From NCBI GenBank assembly GCA_018806985.1, contig JADANN010000409.1, positions 1,240,001 to 1,304,000 of the forward strand: a stretch of 64,000 nucleotides of DNA, in the 5' to 3' direction. This DNA comes from Angiostrongylus vasorum (taxonomy: Eukaryota; Nematoda; Chromadorea; Rhabditida; Metastrongylidae). Under the pieces are notes generated by a model. That model had not been told where the DNA came from, ran no database searches, and saw only the letters and a program-made list of their open reading frames with translations. How positions within the stretch are numbered: position 1 is the stretch's first letter; every line of letters starts with the position of its first letter. This document shows, in pieces, positions 22,645-34,479 of the stretch. The position numbers and the translations under genes were made by a program.

Positions 22645-22895
22645 CGCAGTACACCTTGATTATTCTGCAGCCACAGCTTATCAAGCTTTCCATCCTTTCG
22701 GAATCCACAAATTAGTACCAGACCTGTTACGGAGGATAGTGGTACTGATCTGACAGAGCAGTAGGCCACCGCAAGTCATTGTATAGGTCATACATGCATT
22801 CAGTCACCTCTAACTATACGTGATGAAGGCGAATGCGAGCACATGGCGCATCCATCTGGGAATGATCAACGCTGAAAGCTATATGCTTTATGCAT
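22645..22895 (+). mobile_element. family A SINE, degraded
   Basis: Body recognisable (gtaccagacctgttac, gtaggccaccgcaagtcattg, atggcgcatcc...gggaatgatcaacgctg) but the head is lost. It ends about 20 bp before the RTE element. Confidence 0.6.
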
Positions 22896-22914
22896 TATCC
22901 TATTGCTGAAGGTA

Positions 22915-25900
22915 TAGGTTGCTGCCACGGATCTCCCTCACATGAGGGATTTCGAACCGGTTAGTAGCGAAGCTACGTGGCGCGTCCCCATGTGGCGGAT
23001 AGGGCGTTAACCGCGGACAAAAAGCGACCTTTGCTTCCGTGAAACGCAGGTGGACCCAGGAGACAAACTCCCTGTTTCTGCTGCACCGATTTGGCACATA
23101 CCTTCTGTATTTGCTAGGCTCTTTCATCCATGCGTGCGTGGGTGCGTTTTTTGCTTATACGGATTGCATTCTACGAGTCAATTCGGCCAAAAGCCTGTAA
23201 TCAAGTGACAGGGAACTATATGGGAGGTGGTCAGGAGTCGCTTCCAACAAATAAGCTCCATGTCCACTCTGGGAGAGCTTGGCAAACAACCCGTGAGTAT
23301 ACTCAGCCCCCACGTTCAGAGCCCAGCAAGCTATACGTGGGAATCAAAATGCGAAACACAGTAAAAAAAACTGGCCTCATTCCCCTGACCCCGAAAGAGC
23401 CCCCAATTTCGCAGCGTTGGGATAGGACGAGTACTGAGAGGCTGCTAAAAATCTCAGGGCCGATGGAAGCTGCCTAGATTACAAAGAACTAAGGTGACGA
23501 TTTGTACCTACAATGCACGTACATTTGCATCCCAGGCCTCGATAGAAAACTTGCTCATGCAAGCAAGAAGCATAAGGTACGACGTCATCGGCCTGGCCGA
23601 GACAAGACGACACCACCCATTTAAACACCGTCTATGACACCGGGGAGAAGAACTGTTTCTCGGAACATGCGGCAGTAGAGGAGTCGGCAGCGACAGCGTC
23701 CTGGTCAACACGAGATTGTCCATGAACATCGATTCGTTCGAACAACTTAGAACCCGAATCGGACGTTTACGATTAAAAAGATGTAGATCAATACCGGCTT
23801 TGACAATCTTCGTCGTTTAAGCGCCGACATCAAACTATGACGAAGAAGTCGTAGCGTTCTATATGGACTTGGAGAAGTACTACAGAGAAGACGATACAAT
23901 CTTCAAGGTCACCATTGGAGATTTCAACGCCAAGACTGGACCAAGAAGAAGATCTGAAGAACGTCACATTGGAACCCACGGATTAGAATGGAACGAAAAG
24001 GGTGAAGCGGCTGTCTGGATTTATCGTGACGACCAAGACCAACCATGGTAACTCGCAATTCCAGAAGCCCCATCCTTAACGGTGGACGTGGGAGTCTCCC
24101 AGTGGAGAGTACAGTAACGAAATAGACCACATAATAAATAGAAGGTTTTGCCTAACCGATGTCGCTGTTATCCCAAAAATTCTACGCGGGATCAGACCAC
24201 CGTCACCATCGTGCAAGATTCTATTTCTCGCGGAAAGGAGAAAAACCCGCTAAATTCAAAAACCGAAGTCCCAGAACCACCGTGAACTGGGACTAATTCA
24301 ATTCATTAGTCGGCTGCTGGGAAGATGCCGTTATCGATAACATTGATGAAGAATACGATCGGCTCATTCAACATGTTCACGTTAGCGCTATGAAAGCTGA
24401 GAGTTCGGAAGTCACCAAGAAACGTCTGTCTCTAGAAACACTCGAGCTGATACGCCAGCGTGGAATCGCACGAGCTACAGGCAACCGCGAATTAACGTTC
24501 GAACTTGCGAAATAGTGCAGACAGGCGATAAAAGAAGATCTTAAAGAGAGAAGAGCAGCAGTAATGGTCGAAGCTGCAGAGGCTGGGAAAAGCATTCGCA
24601 AAGCCCACCGAAGCTTCGCAAATTATAAGACTAAGATGATTGCACTCCAATGCCCAGACGGAACAGTTACAGCGTCCAGAAAGGCAATGGAGAAAATCAT
24701 TCACGAATACTACTCAGATCTCTTCGATAGCCACGCCCACCTCCCTTAATATGAAATAAAGGAGGATGGATATGTTGCACCATCGGTTCTCCATTCCGAA
24801 ATCCGACATGCCATTTTGTTGGTGAAAAATCCAACAGCACCAGGTCCGGACAGAATATGACCAGAACACCTGAAGAACCTTCCGCCAGTCCTCGTAAACA
24901 CACTGGCTCGGCTCTTCACACGTTACCTGTCTGAGTGCAAGGTCCCTGCTCAGTGGAAGACCAGCAAGACCGTGTTATTGTCCAAGAAGGGTGACCTACA
25001 CGATATCGGCAACTATCCCCTCAATCTGCTTGCTGTCTGTCGTCCACAAACTTTTCACTCGAGTCATTCTAAACAGGATTGACAGAATACTGGACGAATG
25101 ACAGCCATGTGAGCAAGCAGGGTTTCGAAAAGGATTTATTATGATGGACCACATCCACACGATAACAAGACTCATTGAAGTATCGCGAGAGTACAAAAGA
25201 CCGCTTTGTCTCACTTTCATCGATTTGAAGAAGGCCTTTGACTCAACTGAGATTGAGCTGTAAAAATATTTCACAACCAACTCACCATTCTACAACGGTA
25301 TTAACATTGACATCAAAAGAGGAGTTAGGCAAGGCGATACCATCTGGCCAAAATTATTTACCGCTACTCTCGAGAACGTCATTCGAGCACTGGATTGCGA
25401 TAACATGGGAGTGAAATCAATGGTCGGCAGTTACACCATCTTCGCTTTGCTGATGACATCGTCCTTATAACACCAAACATTAGTCAAGCGGAACGAATGC
25501 TGGCCGACTTTGATAAAGCCTGTGGAAAGATTGGTCTTCGACTAAATCTAACAAAAACGATGTTCACGAGGAACGGATTGGTTTCGTACGCCCCATTCAC
25601 GCTCAGCGGAACGAATATCTCCGAATGCTCCAGTTATGTATATCTAGGTCGGGAAATCAACATGTTGAACGACTTAGCTCCGGAGTTGAGCAGAGGGAAA
25701 CGAGCGGCTTGGGGAGCTTTCAAGAGCATCGAGGATGTAGTGAAGAGAAGAAAGAACACCCGACTCCGTGCCCACCTTTTCGACTCAACGGTACCTCCTG
25801 CCCTAACGTATGCGTCAGAAACCTGGTCACTGCATAAGCAGGATGAAAGATCACTCAACGTTATCTAACGCGCAGTCGAAAGTGGAGGCTAGGAGTACCC

Positions 25901-26240
25901 CGTTTCACACAACTAAGGGATGGGATGCGAAGCTCCGACCTGCGTCGACGACCAAATATCAAAGATGCCGTTCGGAATGCCAAACAGTCGAAGATAAGGT
26001 GGGTCGGACACGCAGTGCGCATGAATGACAACCGATGGACAGGAGCCATTGCTTACTGGATTCCTCGGGATGTTCTTCACGAAGAGCCTAGGAGAAAGAT
26101 ATGATGCTCGACGAGTCCCTAGAGCGAGCAGAACCCACTGGGCTACTCTTGCACGCGACAGGGAAAAATGGAAGATTTACTGGGGCCCGTTTGAGTCACT
26201 TGGCGATCACCGGGACTACAGGTGATACGGGTAATAGGTT
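22915..26240 (+). mobile_element. RTE-clade non-LTR retrotransposon, near full length, inactive
   Basis: About 3.3 kb, the usual RTE size. A 5' region (22915-23490) has an open 115-codon frame. An APE-type endonuclease follows: RYDVIGLAETR at about 23575-23610 and GDFNAKTG at about 23920-23945. The reverse transcriptase begins near 24860 (LKNLPP), with KKGDLHDIGNY, then FIDLKKAFDS near 25220. The catalytic FADD is at 25446-25457, inside LHHLRFADDIVLITP. The C-terminal domain runs from 25497 (GLRLNLTKT..., later TYASETWSLHKQ) to about 26240. The protein is broken by in-frame stops (for example in the endonuclease at about 23817 and before FADD at 25261) and frameshifts, including a missing base just before GRQLHHLRFADD. 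It copied itself by target-primed reverse transcription when intact. Target-site duplications were not resolved. Confidence 0.9.
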
Positions 26241-26380
26241 GCTGATAACTGGCTGATAATATTTTTTCTCGTAAACTCTGTAACCAGTAGTACTTCACAA
26301 TACGGTTAAAAGTGTAGATCTAATGGTCCACGCTAATAGTGGCACATTTTCACGGATTTTTCCGTTTCTCCTCTACTTAC

Positions 26381-26602
26381 TGGTTGCATTTCATGGACTC
26401 CTTTGTAAAATAGTCCATCAATAATTTGCCGTGAAGGTGCATTATGTGCTCTACCGTGTGAGAGAGGCGCTCAAATGCGGCCCCAAAAAACTCGTCCTTT
26501 AACCTAGGTGGACCCAACGACGGTTTTTGTCTCTGATTAAGCAGGCATAACGGCATTGATGCGGATGTGGTTTGCGCCTTGTTAGTCGACTCAACCAAAA
26601 TG
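26381..26602 (-). CDS. candidate internal exon, unknown
   Basis: The minus strand shows an acceptor (cttgactatag) at 26603, an open frame of 74 codons and a strong donor (ca|gtaagta) at 26380. The peptide includes STNKAQTTSASMPLCLLNQR and then FERLSHTVEHIMHLHGKLLM, which suggests an amphipathic helix. It lies just 3' of the RTE, on the opposite strand. I found no partner exons and no known family. Confidence 0.38.
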
Positions 26603-28034
26603 CTATAGTCAAGTGAATAGGAATTCCAAAGGAGGCAACTCCGGGAAGCTTCGAACACAACTTCAAGAGATGCTAACATGCTTTCCGTAAAGATACGCAG
26701 CTATTCGTAGCATACCTTTTAATAATAAAGACCTTTTCGGAAACTCTTCCTTGCCAGCAGAAAATAGAGGATCTCCTAATGAATTGAGTACTCTAGGAAC
26801 TCAAAGAGGAGCGGTATTTACTGGACAGTTCCTAACGCAAACGAATATGGTTCTTGTTTTCGACTGCTCAATACTCGTTGTCACTATATAAGTAACAGTG
26901 TAGCGCCTATTACACAGAAACCATTGTTTTTTTTTACTGTTGTGAAAAACTTCTATCAACTACTTTACCAAAATAAATAAACATGAGGTAAGATCGGAAG
27001 TGTAGGAACCACTGGTGCTGTTTATAACACGAAACAATGGGTTTCGGCTTCATTCTGTTATAATTTACAAGACAAATGTTATTTTCATAAAAAGCAATAA
27101 AAGTTGGTCCAAGAAGAACGAAGATAAGTTCAGCCCGGTATCATGGCACTTGCCATAAAAAGATTAAAGGTGTCGCAGCTTCGTTTATTTTTTCTCTCAC
27201 ATCTAGTGCATAAGACGGTGCATACAGAAGTGCGCTAAATCCCTCCAGCGACTTTCTGGAGCGAAATCGATTCGGTGGAGACGACTAGTATTTGTGCGAT
27301 TCACCTACGGACGCTGTAGTAGTGTTGTGTCGATGCGAAGAAAAGTCAAGCTCGATAAGGAGTTGTTTCACTATTACAGTGAGGACAGAACAATCGGAAG
27401 AGTCTAGGAACATTTATTTCATGAACTATAACATAAACACATAATCGATTCTTAGTTGCAACAAACGCAGGACAATGAATAATCGGGAAACGACAACAGC
27501 TTTATAATGCTGCTGTCACGGGGGCAATGGATGAAAACCGGTTGCAGGTATTCTCAATAGGTCGCCTACGCATCTTAAAAATATTAGGTGACTACATTAA
27601 AGAGAGATCCTTTGCCACGACTAATTTAATCTACTTACTTACAATTCACTGGCCTACTCTTATACTCTTGCAAGGCACAGCAGTAGTCTTATGCAAGCTT
27701 TAAAAGCCGATAGAGAAAGGAAAGTAAAACAATAATTCTTAAACCGACCGTCATTTAACCTCGGTACTAATAATTAATACCCTTGGATTGTTAAGCTTAC
27801 ACGAGGCCGTTATATAAGTTTCACTTGGCCAGCGTTGCCACGTTTTCGTCTTCATCGGAGCCTATCATCCGACTCGATGATACACAGTTGTTCGTCTTCT
27901 CGATGTCGCGTCCTCGTGGTCAAAACGGAGAGTGTTTAAAAGTGTTACAAATCTCGTATCTGCCTATAAAAATAACAGTGAAGTATTAAGCCGGTCTTTC
28001 AAAAAACAGTATTAACAGGTTTCTAAAACTTTCT
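26603..28034. other. no recognisable feature
   Basis: AT-rich. No supported gene or repeat seen. Confidence 0.35.
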
Positions 28035-28330
28035 TTTCATTTTACATGACCCGTCATCACATCTACTGTTCGGATCCCAGCACTTCTTCCATTCGGTTCG
28101 TTTTCCTCGCGTCCATCATCCGCTAGGATCTCCAGACATTTCGCATGTTGCTTAAGGTGCTGCTTGAGGATTATGTCTTCGTTATGACCGACGTAGAGTG
28201 CTATTCGGGTAGATTCTGCATGAAATATCACAATATCTGGGATCACGCGTTCCCGCTTCCATAAGAAGAAAGCGTTGGAAGGGCGTCGAACTAGACATTT
28301 GCTTCCTAATCAACGGCATCAGTTACCACT
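28035..28330 (-). mobile_element. family B SINE
   Basis: Near-complete. Body cccgtcatcacatctactg...ggatcccagcac...cgttttcctcgcgtcc, with the head at the right (gtcgaactagacatttgcttcctaatc then accactgcac). Confidence 0.7.
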
Positions 28331-28334
28331 GCAC

Positions 28335-28487
28335 TTGACACTTGACACTCGAACGGCCCACCCTCACTGGTTGTGAGGGCCCCCAGCATAATCACCAGCT
28401 AGGCGCGAATCCCACCGCTGTACATCGCAGTCCGACACCCAGGAACACCTACCAGGCTCGATAAGGCGGCAAACCGTTGGGAGGTAC
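28335..28487 (-). mobile_element. family D retroposon with internal deletion
   Basis: Both family ends are present (cgaacggcccaccctcactgg at the left, ggcggcaaaccgttgggagg at the right) but about 240 bp of the middle is missing. Confidence 0.7.
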
Positions 28488-28663
28488 CACTGCACCATAC
28501 CTCGGAATTAGAAACTAGGACAACAAATCAGTTAGTAAATGTAACAGCAAAGTGACCAACTTTATACAAGTGTCCTAGGTCGTAGACTTCTCAAATTTTT
28601 AGCCAAATTCAAAAGTGTTGGTAATTGGTCGGCAAACAACACCATACATTGCGCGACAGTCCC

Positions 28664-28933
28664 TCATGTGCGGCACAAATTTCCAATCAGAAACCCATTG
28701 TTAAGCATAAATGCGATAAATCGGTTCATGACGTATGGAGTGTAAGCATCTTGCAGAAATAAATCACAAGAGGAACTCAGCTTTATCAATAGAAATAAAC
28801 CAAATATTGACAGCAATGCGGTTGAAAGATTAACAATTGAAACATAGTGTGGTACAGAATATACGACACATACATTCAAGAAATGCAGCAAACTCACATC
28901 AGAAAAGGAAAACGTTAAGCTCAAAATCCCCAA
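28664..28933 (-). CDS. candidate membrane-protein exon
   Basis: A minus-strand frame of 89 codons with two hydrophobic stretches, the clearest VSIVNLSTALLSIFGLFLLI. It ends at a TGA. Nematode chemoreceptor GPCRs have exons of this type, but no diagnostic motif is present. It could equally be chance in T-rich sequence. Confidence 0.22.
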   Translation of the reverse strand: MGILSLTFSFSDVSLLHFLNVCVVYSVPHYVSIVNLSTALLSIFGLFLLIKLSSSCDLFLQDAYTPYVMNRFIAFMLNNGFLIGNLCRT

Positions 28934-28982
28934 AGGCTCTGTATTTAACGAAGGGGAAAAAAATGACGCACGACCAAAAAAA

Positions 28983-29192
28983 TCAGTGCAGCGGCAGGTA
29001 CTGCTTGCCTTCGCAATGACGCTCGGATGAGTTGAGCTGTTTCGTGCAGCGGACGAAAAATTGCGCGTTTTCGCTTGGACCAGCCACGAAATACAGAGGC
29101 AAAGGGTAATGGACTAAGGTACACATATACATCCTATAGACTTTAAACACAGCACTGATACATCCGAATATAGATGTTATAATGTACACCAT
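28983..29192 (-). CDS. candidate terminal exon, unknown
   Basis: A minus-strand frame whose second half has strong protein-like composition (HYPLPLYFVAGPSENAQFFV, then RCTKQLNSSERHCEGKQY). It ends at TGA. A possible acceptor (gtgtaccttag) lies near 29115. Two Cys flank an NSS glycosylation sequon, which would suit a secreted protein. No family is recognised. Confidence 0.3.
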   Translation of the reverse strand: MVYIITSIFGCISAVFKVYRMYMCTLVHYPLPLYFVAGPSENAQFFVRCTKQLNSSERHCEGKQYLPLH

Positions 29193-29644
29193 CTTAACTG
29201 AGACAAGATGATCGGGAACTTAAAACCTTTCGAATATTCGTTTTACGCCTGAAGGTCGAATTCTCCTATTCTACAGCTATAAAGCGAATATTAGTTCACT
29301 AAATACATGTGTGATGCTACTAAATGTTGCTATAAGAGCCTCAGTGGCGCAATGAGTTACATGTGTGCTTCCAGCAAATGTTGCTGTATAGTAGTAATGA
29401 TTAAATATCTGAAGGATAGGAAGATTTTATTCCACTCAGCCGGATTGACTTCGTTTTGGTGAAAAGTCCACGAAGACTCTTCGCACACCTAAATAACTCC
29501 ACACAGATTGACTACCAGACATGTTGTGAAATGGTCATCATGTTGTTTATCCATTTATTTGGTCAGTTGTCTCGTTTTATTTGCATGCGAACCTATGGAA
29601 AGCTGTCGAAAAAATTCCCAGTTAACGCATAAATGAAGAACGAT

Positions 29645-29830
29645 GCATTCCGCGCCCATCAATCTGTAATGGATGAGCCATGCAGAATCCACATTTGGTT
29701 AACATAATGACTTGCGGTGGCATATCTCTATATCAATTCAGGGTTTTTCATTCTCGCAGACAACTCTGGTATCAATTCGCCGACCATGGAGGGATGAAAC
29801 GCTTGGTAAACACGACCGCGTGATCGAACC
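29645..29830 (-). mobile_element. family A SINE, degraded
   Basis: Keeps the gatgagccatgcagaatcc, gacttgcggtggc, and accatggagggatgaaacgcttggt segments. Head and tail lost. Confidence 0.45.
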
Positions 29831-30149
29831 AGTGAATGAATTGGAGGACATTCCTAAGCATGGCGCCGGGCGCACTTGTCCCTTGTATTTCGAGCTACCT
29901 TTCGAATATTTGAGAAAGAAACATTTTCTTCTATCATAGTTAATCGAACACCTTGATTTCAATACTACATTGGCCTCTCAAAGCGGAAAATATCCAGAAA
30001 TTCTTTTATCAAGTAAATCACTCTCTTAACCCGTTGTTTTCGTTGCTGCTAATCGTAGTTGTTCTTAAATCAACAAAAGCAAACTATTGATATCCTTTCC
30101 CTTCCCAATTGTCTCACTCAGCACTAGACTTATACTTAGCATTTTTGAG

Positions 30150-30425
30150 CGTTGGGTATGAGTAGAGCAGTGGTTATAGGTTCCTTGGAGTAGACAACTG
30201 GTCTTTGGTTCGATCCGGAGTCCCGTGCTCACCATGCGTTCGATCCCTTCGACGATAGTGAATCGACGTGACATACCTGGTAGAATGGCAGCACTAACAT
30301 GACACATCGGTACCCTACCGCAAGTCATTGTACAGAGCAGATATACATTTAATCACCGCTAACGATTCGTGATGAAGTCGAATGCATGGGACAGCTCTTA
30401 GGGATTGATTAACGCCGAACGTTCT
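30150..30425 (+). mobile_element. family A SINE
   Basis: Diverged head with A-box-like gagtagagcagtggtt and B-box ggttcgatccgg, then the full body to gattgattaacgccga. Confidence 0.65.
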
Positions 30426-30429
30426 TATC

Positions 30430-31420
30430 ATTCCTGTCCCATGTTCTACTGTCTGACGAAGCGTTTTAAGGTGAACATAAAGACCATTAGAAGAAAATTT
30501 GTGCAGAGCCATTCGGTATACCACACATTCGTAAAGTGGAAGTACATACCTGGGAATTGTTTAGTTTGTGCACTCGAATGCCAAAAAATATGGCTAGGCA
30601 TCTGGAAGTGGAGAGCTAGATGAACACACAGACGACAATGGATACCGAAAAACAGGTGCAAAACTTTATAACACATTCAGTTGTGATAAAGAAAGTAAAC
30701 AGCTACCTACTGACTACTTCCATAGTAATCAGGTGATGTTAACCTGCTTTCTTGGCTTGTAACATACTCAGGTGATAAGAGGCTATAATTATAAATGAAG
30801 GACAAAAAAGCACATGGAATCGGAGTGAAAACGAAAATGTTAAAACCCACATAGCACTTGCTGAAATGTACCCATAGTTACAACTTCCTGGTAGGTAATT
30901 TCGGTCTCCGGGTAGGTGAATCCGGCCAACGCACAGGTAATGTCAGAGAATGATATGAAATTGGGAAATATAAGGCTTAATAGAGATTGAATCTCAGTAG
31001 TAGTAACTCGTCAATCTTATCTTTCAAATCTTGCACGAGGATGTGCCTGACTCTTTCTCGGTGACGGTGTTCTTAAACAATTTTTTTCAGATGATTTTTA
31101 GACGTCAACAATTATCCCTAGCTTAGAGGATTTCTAAATTTCCGATATTGCTCTTCAAAAAGCACTTGGACTAGCAGAACAATAACTGTTAGACACAGGA
31201 AGCATATTTCTACTGCAAGGGGTGTGTAGCTTCCGGATGTTGACCGGTCATCCATATTCTCAGACACTACTGAAATCAAACATCCAAAATGAAATTCATG
31301 AGCACGGCTAATGCATCAATCACATCTATCTCTATGGTAAAAAAATAACCACGTTATACTTACTCGACCCACATTTGAAACAGCCTATGAATTTTCACAT
31401 AATATAGATGTACCGATACC
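30430..31420. other. no recognisable feature
   Basis: Short frames at 30405-30676 on both strands have no splice or family support. Confidence 0.35.
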
Positions 31421-31423
31421 TAT

Positions 31424-31655
31424 ACCTGGATCCACCACCGTCCTGGTATCAAACTAGTCGCATTTCGGCAAACTTCACTATAATCCACAAGAGCTGCAAC
31501 TGCCTGTGGTGGTGACAGCCTGGGCAGACTTTGGCCAGGTTCACCTCGGGAATTCAGAAACACAATGGCTAAACCAACAAAACTCCAAAAACTGGAGAAT
31601 ATGCTGGGGACCACATAACCATTGCGGACGGGGCCATCCAAGTATCATCCAAGTA
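31424..31655 (+). mobile_element. family D retroposon, 5' truncated
   Basis: Starts at tacctggatccaccaccgtc. Ends gggccatccaagtatcatccaagtaagtaag, a clear expanded 3' tail. Confidence 0.78.
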
Positions 31656-31742
31656 AGTAAGTATAGATGTACTCATTCAAAATATACCGGAGTCGTACAC
31701 ATTTTTCTTACACAAATACCTTCTGGCTGAAAGGGAGAATCT

Positions 31743-31952
31743 TCATCCCTTCGGTAATGATTTGAAATCCATCGACAGTGTTTTACAGAATATGATGAAA
31801 AAAACTAGCCCGAAGGTCTTCAACGTCTCATTGGTCGAAAGAAAATGATGACGATGGTCATAACGATGAGTGACGCCAATTTCACTGACTTCGTGTTCCA
31901 AAAAGCGGTTGTTAAATTCTACGGATGATTGTTGGTATGCCCGATCAGTCAT
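31743..31952 (-). CDS. candidate small ORF or first exon
   Basis: An ATG at 31952 opens 69 codons on the minus strand. The first 49 residues are strongly protein-like (MTDRAYQQSSVEFNNRFLEH, then VTHRYDHRHHFLSTNETLK). The last 20 are hydrophobic and may be intron read-through. Unknown function. Confidence 0.28.
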   Translation of the reverse strand: MTDRAYQQSSVEFNNRFLEHEVSEIGVTHRYDHRHHFLSTNETLKTFGLVFFIIFCKTLSMDFKSLPKG

Positions 31953-32455
31953 GAATGGTCAAAGATACATCAAGAAATAATTGACAAATGATGAAAAAAT
32001 TCCAATCTTCTCTCTCTCACACAACCTCTGATACTTCACAGACGCCACGGAAAAACGACAAACACGGACTTTTTCTTCTGGATTTCAAAACAGGCAGCAG
32101 GCTATAAAACAGATGGAAAGCAACAATCAATGACTGAGTAAGCAAAGCTACCACCAGAGTTTTGCCGAACAGAATAAATAAAAAATTGTTAGTTAGCTAA
32201 AAGAGCATATCGGCAGGACCACCCATTTCTGATCATAATCTTCGTCCATTACGAAAAAGACTTCAATGTCATGGGTCGAAAGCAACGACGAAGGAGTACA
32301 CACGTCATAATACGAGCAATCGTAACTGTACTACGAAAACACTCCACTTTTTCTCCACCGTCTCTTATCATCCATGAATGAGAAAACGCCCTATGTGGAG
32401 AACAATATCGAGATGGGAGTAGTACCTAAATTACCAAAAATTTTTAATTTTACAT
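31953..32455. other. no recognisable feature
   Basis: Nothing supported. Confidence 0.35.
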
Positions 32456-32457
32456 TT

Positions 32458-32762
32458 TTACATAACTCATCATCACATCTAGTGTGCGGATCCCAGCATT
32501 TCTCGCATTCGATTTGTTTTCTTCGCATTCATTGCCCACAAAGATCTCTGAACATTTTGCGCGTTGTTTCGGCCGTTACTTGAGGATTTCGTCTTTACGA
32601 ACGTCGTAGAATGCTGATCGAATCGATTCTCCTTGCAATCCTGGAGATAGCCTGGCTAAAGTGCTCCCACGTGGATTGGAGGAGAGCATTTGGAAGGGGG
32701 TCGAACTAGCCCTTTTGCTTCCTGATTGATGGCACCACTAACCACTGCGCTTTCACCTCCCC
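32458..32762 (-). mobile_element. family B SINE, full length
   Basis: Body catcatcacatctagtg...gtgcggatcccagc through ggtcgaactagcccttttgc and accactgcgc. On the minus strand the head gives an A-box-like and B-box-like (AGTTCGACCCC) pair. Confidence 0.75.
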
Positions 32763-32764
32763 AT

Positions 32765-33440
32765 ATTACTAAAAGTATCCAATAAAATTTCGTTTTTGGG
32801 CAATATCGGGTCGATTGATGGAGCGGTGTCATGACCAAAAACTCAATGAAACGGGAAAAAAGTAAGGCAGCAAATAGAACTTGAGAAATCAAATTAAGAA
32901 TAGTTTCTGCTGGGATGGAAAATGAAGAGAGATGGACTCATCTTCGAGAGTTAACACCAAGTCTTTCGTATGATAAATATGATAAGCGATATTATGAGAG
33001 AACTTTTCAGAAGAGGACGAGTAACGCGTGCAACGTTTGACCTTTTGAAGCGGCTACAGACCAATCAAGAGGGTAAAAAAATTGTTCGATGCTATCAAAC
33101 AACGCATGGACAGCCGTCAAAATAACTTCGACATAGCGCTTGAGTATTCAAAGTTGAGAAAAAATTGCTTGCTTTTAACTCAATCATCCAGACAAATTTA
33201 AATGCCACACTTGCCTCTTAAAGGAAACATCTTATACGGTACTATTGTAAAGGCACTAATTCAATCATCAAGCAAATGAGCCTTTTAGGACTTTCTATTC
33301 ACTGTTATGATTACAAGACTCCCTAGAACCGACATAGCAAATCCATTTATATCATTGGATTGTTCGGGTAACTGCCTCAATTTCCCTAACTCAGCACCAT
33401 TCATGACATGAACTTAGCGCTTAAAATCAACGTAGATAAA
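32765..33440. other. no recognisable feature
   Basis: Nothing supported. Confidence 0.35.
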
Positions 33441-33449
33441 CAACAACAA

Positions 33450-33930
33450 CAATTAACTATGCAAGCAAATTTTTTCGAAACTAGTCGATTCGTACTCATA
33501 AATGAGCAAATGTCTCACCTTTCCGTCACCATGTAGAAATGTGCACTGCACATCTTCTCGTTACAAGAGAAGCTCTCCTGTTTCGCTGAACTGAAATGCT
33601 ACGTTTACACACAATTAATTATGCAAGCATAATATCTAGTTGAAGCCTGACTCATTCACTTGTATGGACAAGCGTTTCAACTTCCTTGTTGCTTGACAAC
33701 AACTCGTTGTGCTTCACTCTTACTCGCTGAATCACCTTCAAGCTTAACCGAAATTCTAATTTGAAGCACAATTAATTATGCAAGCAAACTAATTCGGTTC
33801 AACTTGTTTCATTCGTTTCTATGGAAGAGTGCATCTCCCTTTGACTCGGGGTTGATTCTTAGTCATGAGGTTTTCCACCGCCTGCTCTGAAATGAGTTTT
33901 CTTTCTACAGACCAAAGATCTATCGATTCT
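33450..33930. repeat. three diverged tandem units of about 160 bp
   Basis: The motif aattaactatgcaagcaaa / aattaattatgcaagca recurs at 33451, 33613 and 33770. Each is followed about 40 bp later by a related gactcattc...tatgga segment. Confidence 0.6.
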
Positions 33931-34070
33931 ATCATAACCAACATTCTTTAGTAAAGGGCATTGTCTTCACTGCAGTAGTTCTCCAAGCAAGGGATTGTGG
34001 TAAGCTCTGTTCACTTTGAATTGTTAACGTTTTGCAACTTCAACTCCTTGTCTATAACTTGCTATACACA

Positions 34071-34462
34071 CAGCTGGATACTTGGATGCGCCGTCCTTAC
34101 TGGTTGTGCGAACCTCAGCAAAATTTCCACCTTTTTTTTCGGGGTTTTGCTGGTTTAGCTACTGTAGTTCTCTGGAGTCCCTAAGGTGAGTCTGGCCCAA
34201 ATCTGCTCCAGGTCGTCACCAGCAAAGGCATTCGCAACCTTTTGGATCAAAGGGAGATTAGCCACCATGCGATTTTGATATCAGGACGATGGTGGATCCT
34301 GGTATTGGTTTGCTCTTAGCTGGGCTTCCTGATGGAAACGCCGGACTCCTGCTCAGCTTGGAAGATCTTGTCGAGGGGGATGAATCCTTCGCTGTACATC
34401 GCAGCCCGACACCCAGGAACCAGCACCTAGCCACAATGAGGCAGTAAAGCCGTAGGAGGGCT
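34071..34462 (-). mobile_element. family D retroposon, full length
   Basis: Left end tggatacttggatgcgccg, right end gaggcagtaaagccgtaggaggg. The 8-bp repeat ttgctata occurs at 34059-34066 and 34463-34470. Confidence 0.8.
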
Positions 34463-34479
34463 TTGCTATATAAGGTCGT

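Noticed and set aside
29345..29395. tRNA-like motif (cctcagtggcgcaatgagtt)
   Set aside because: Only an A-box resemblance similar to the family C head; no B box or stems found.
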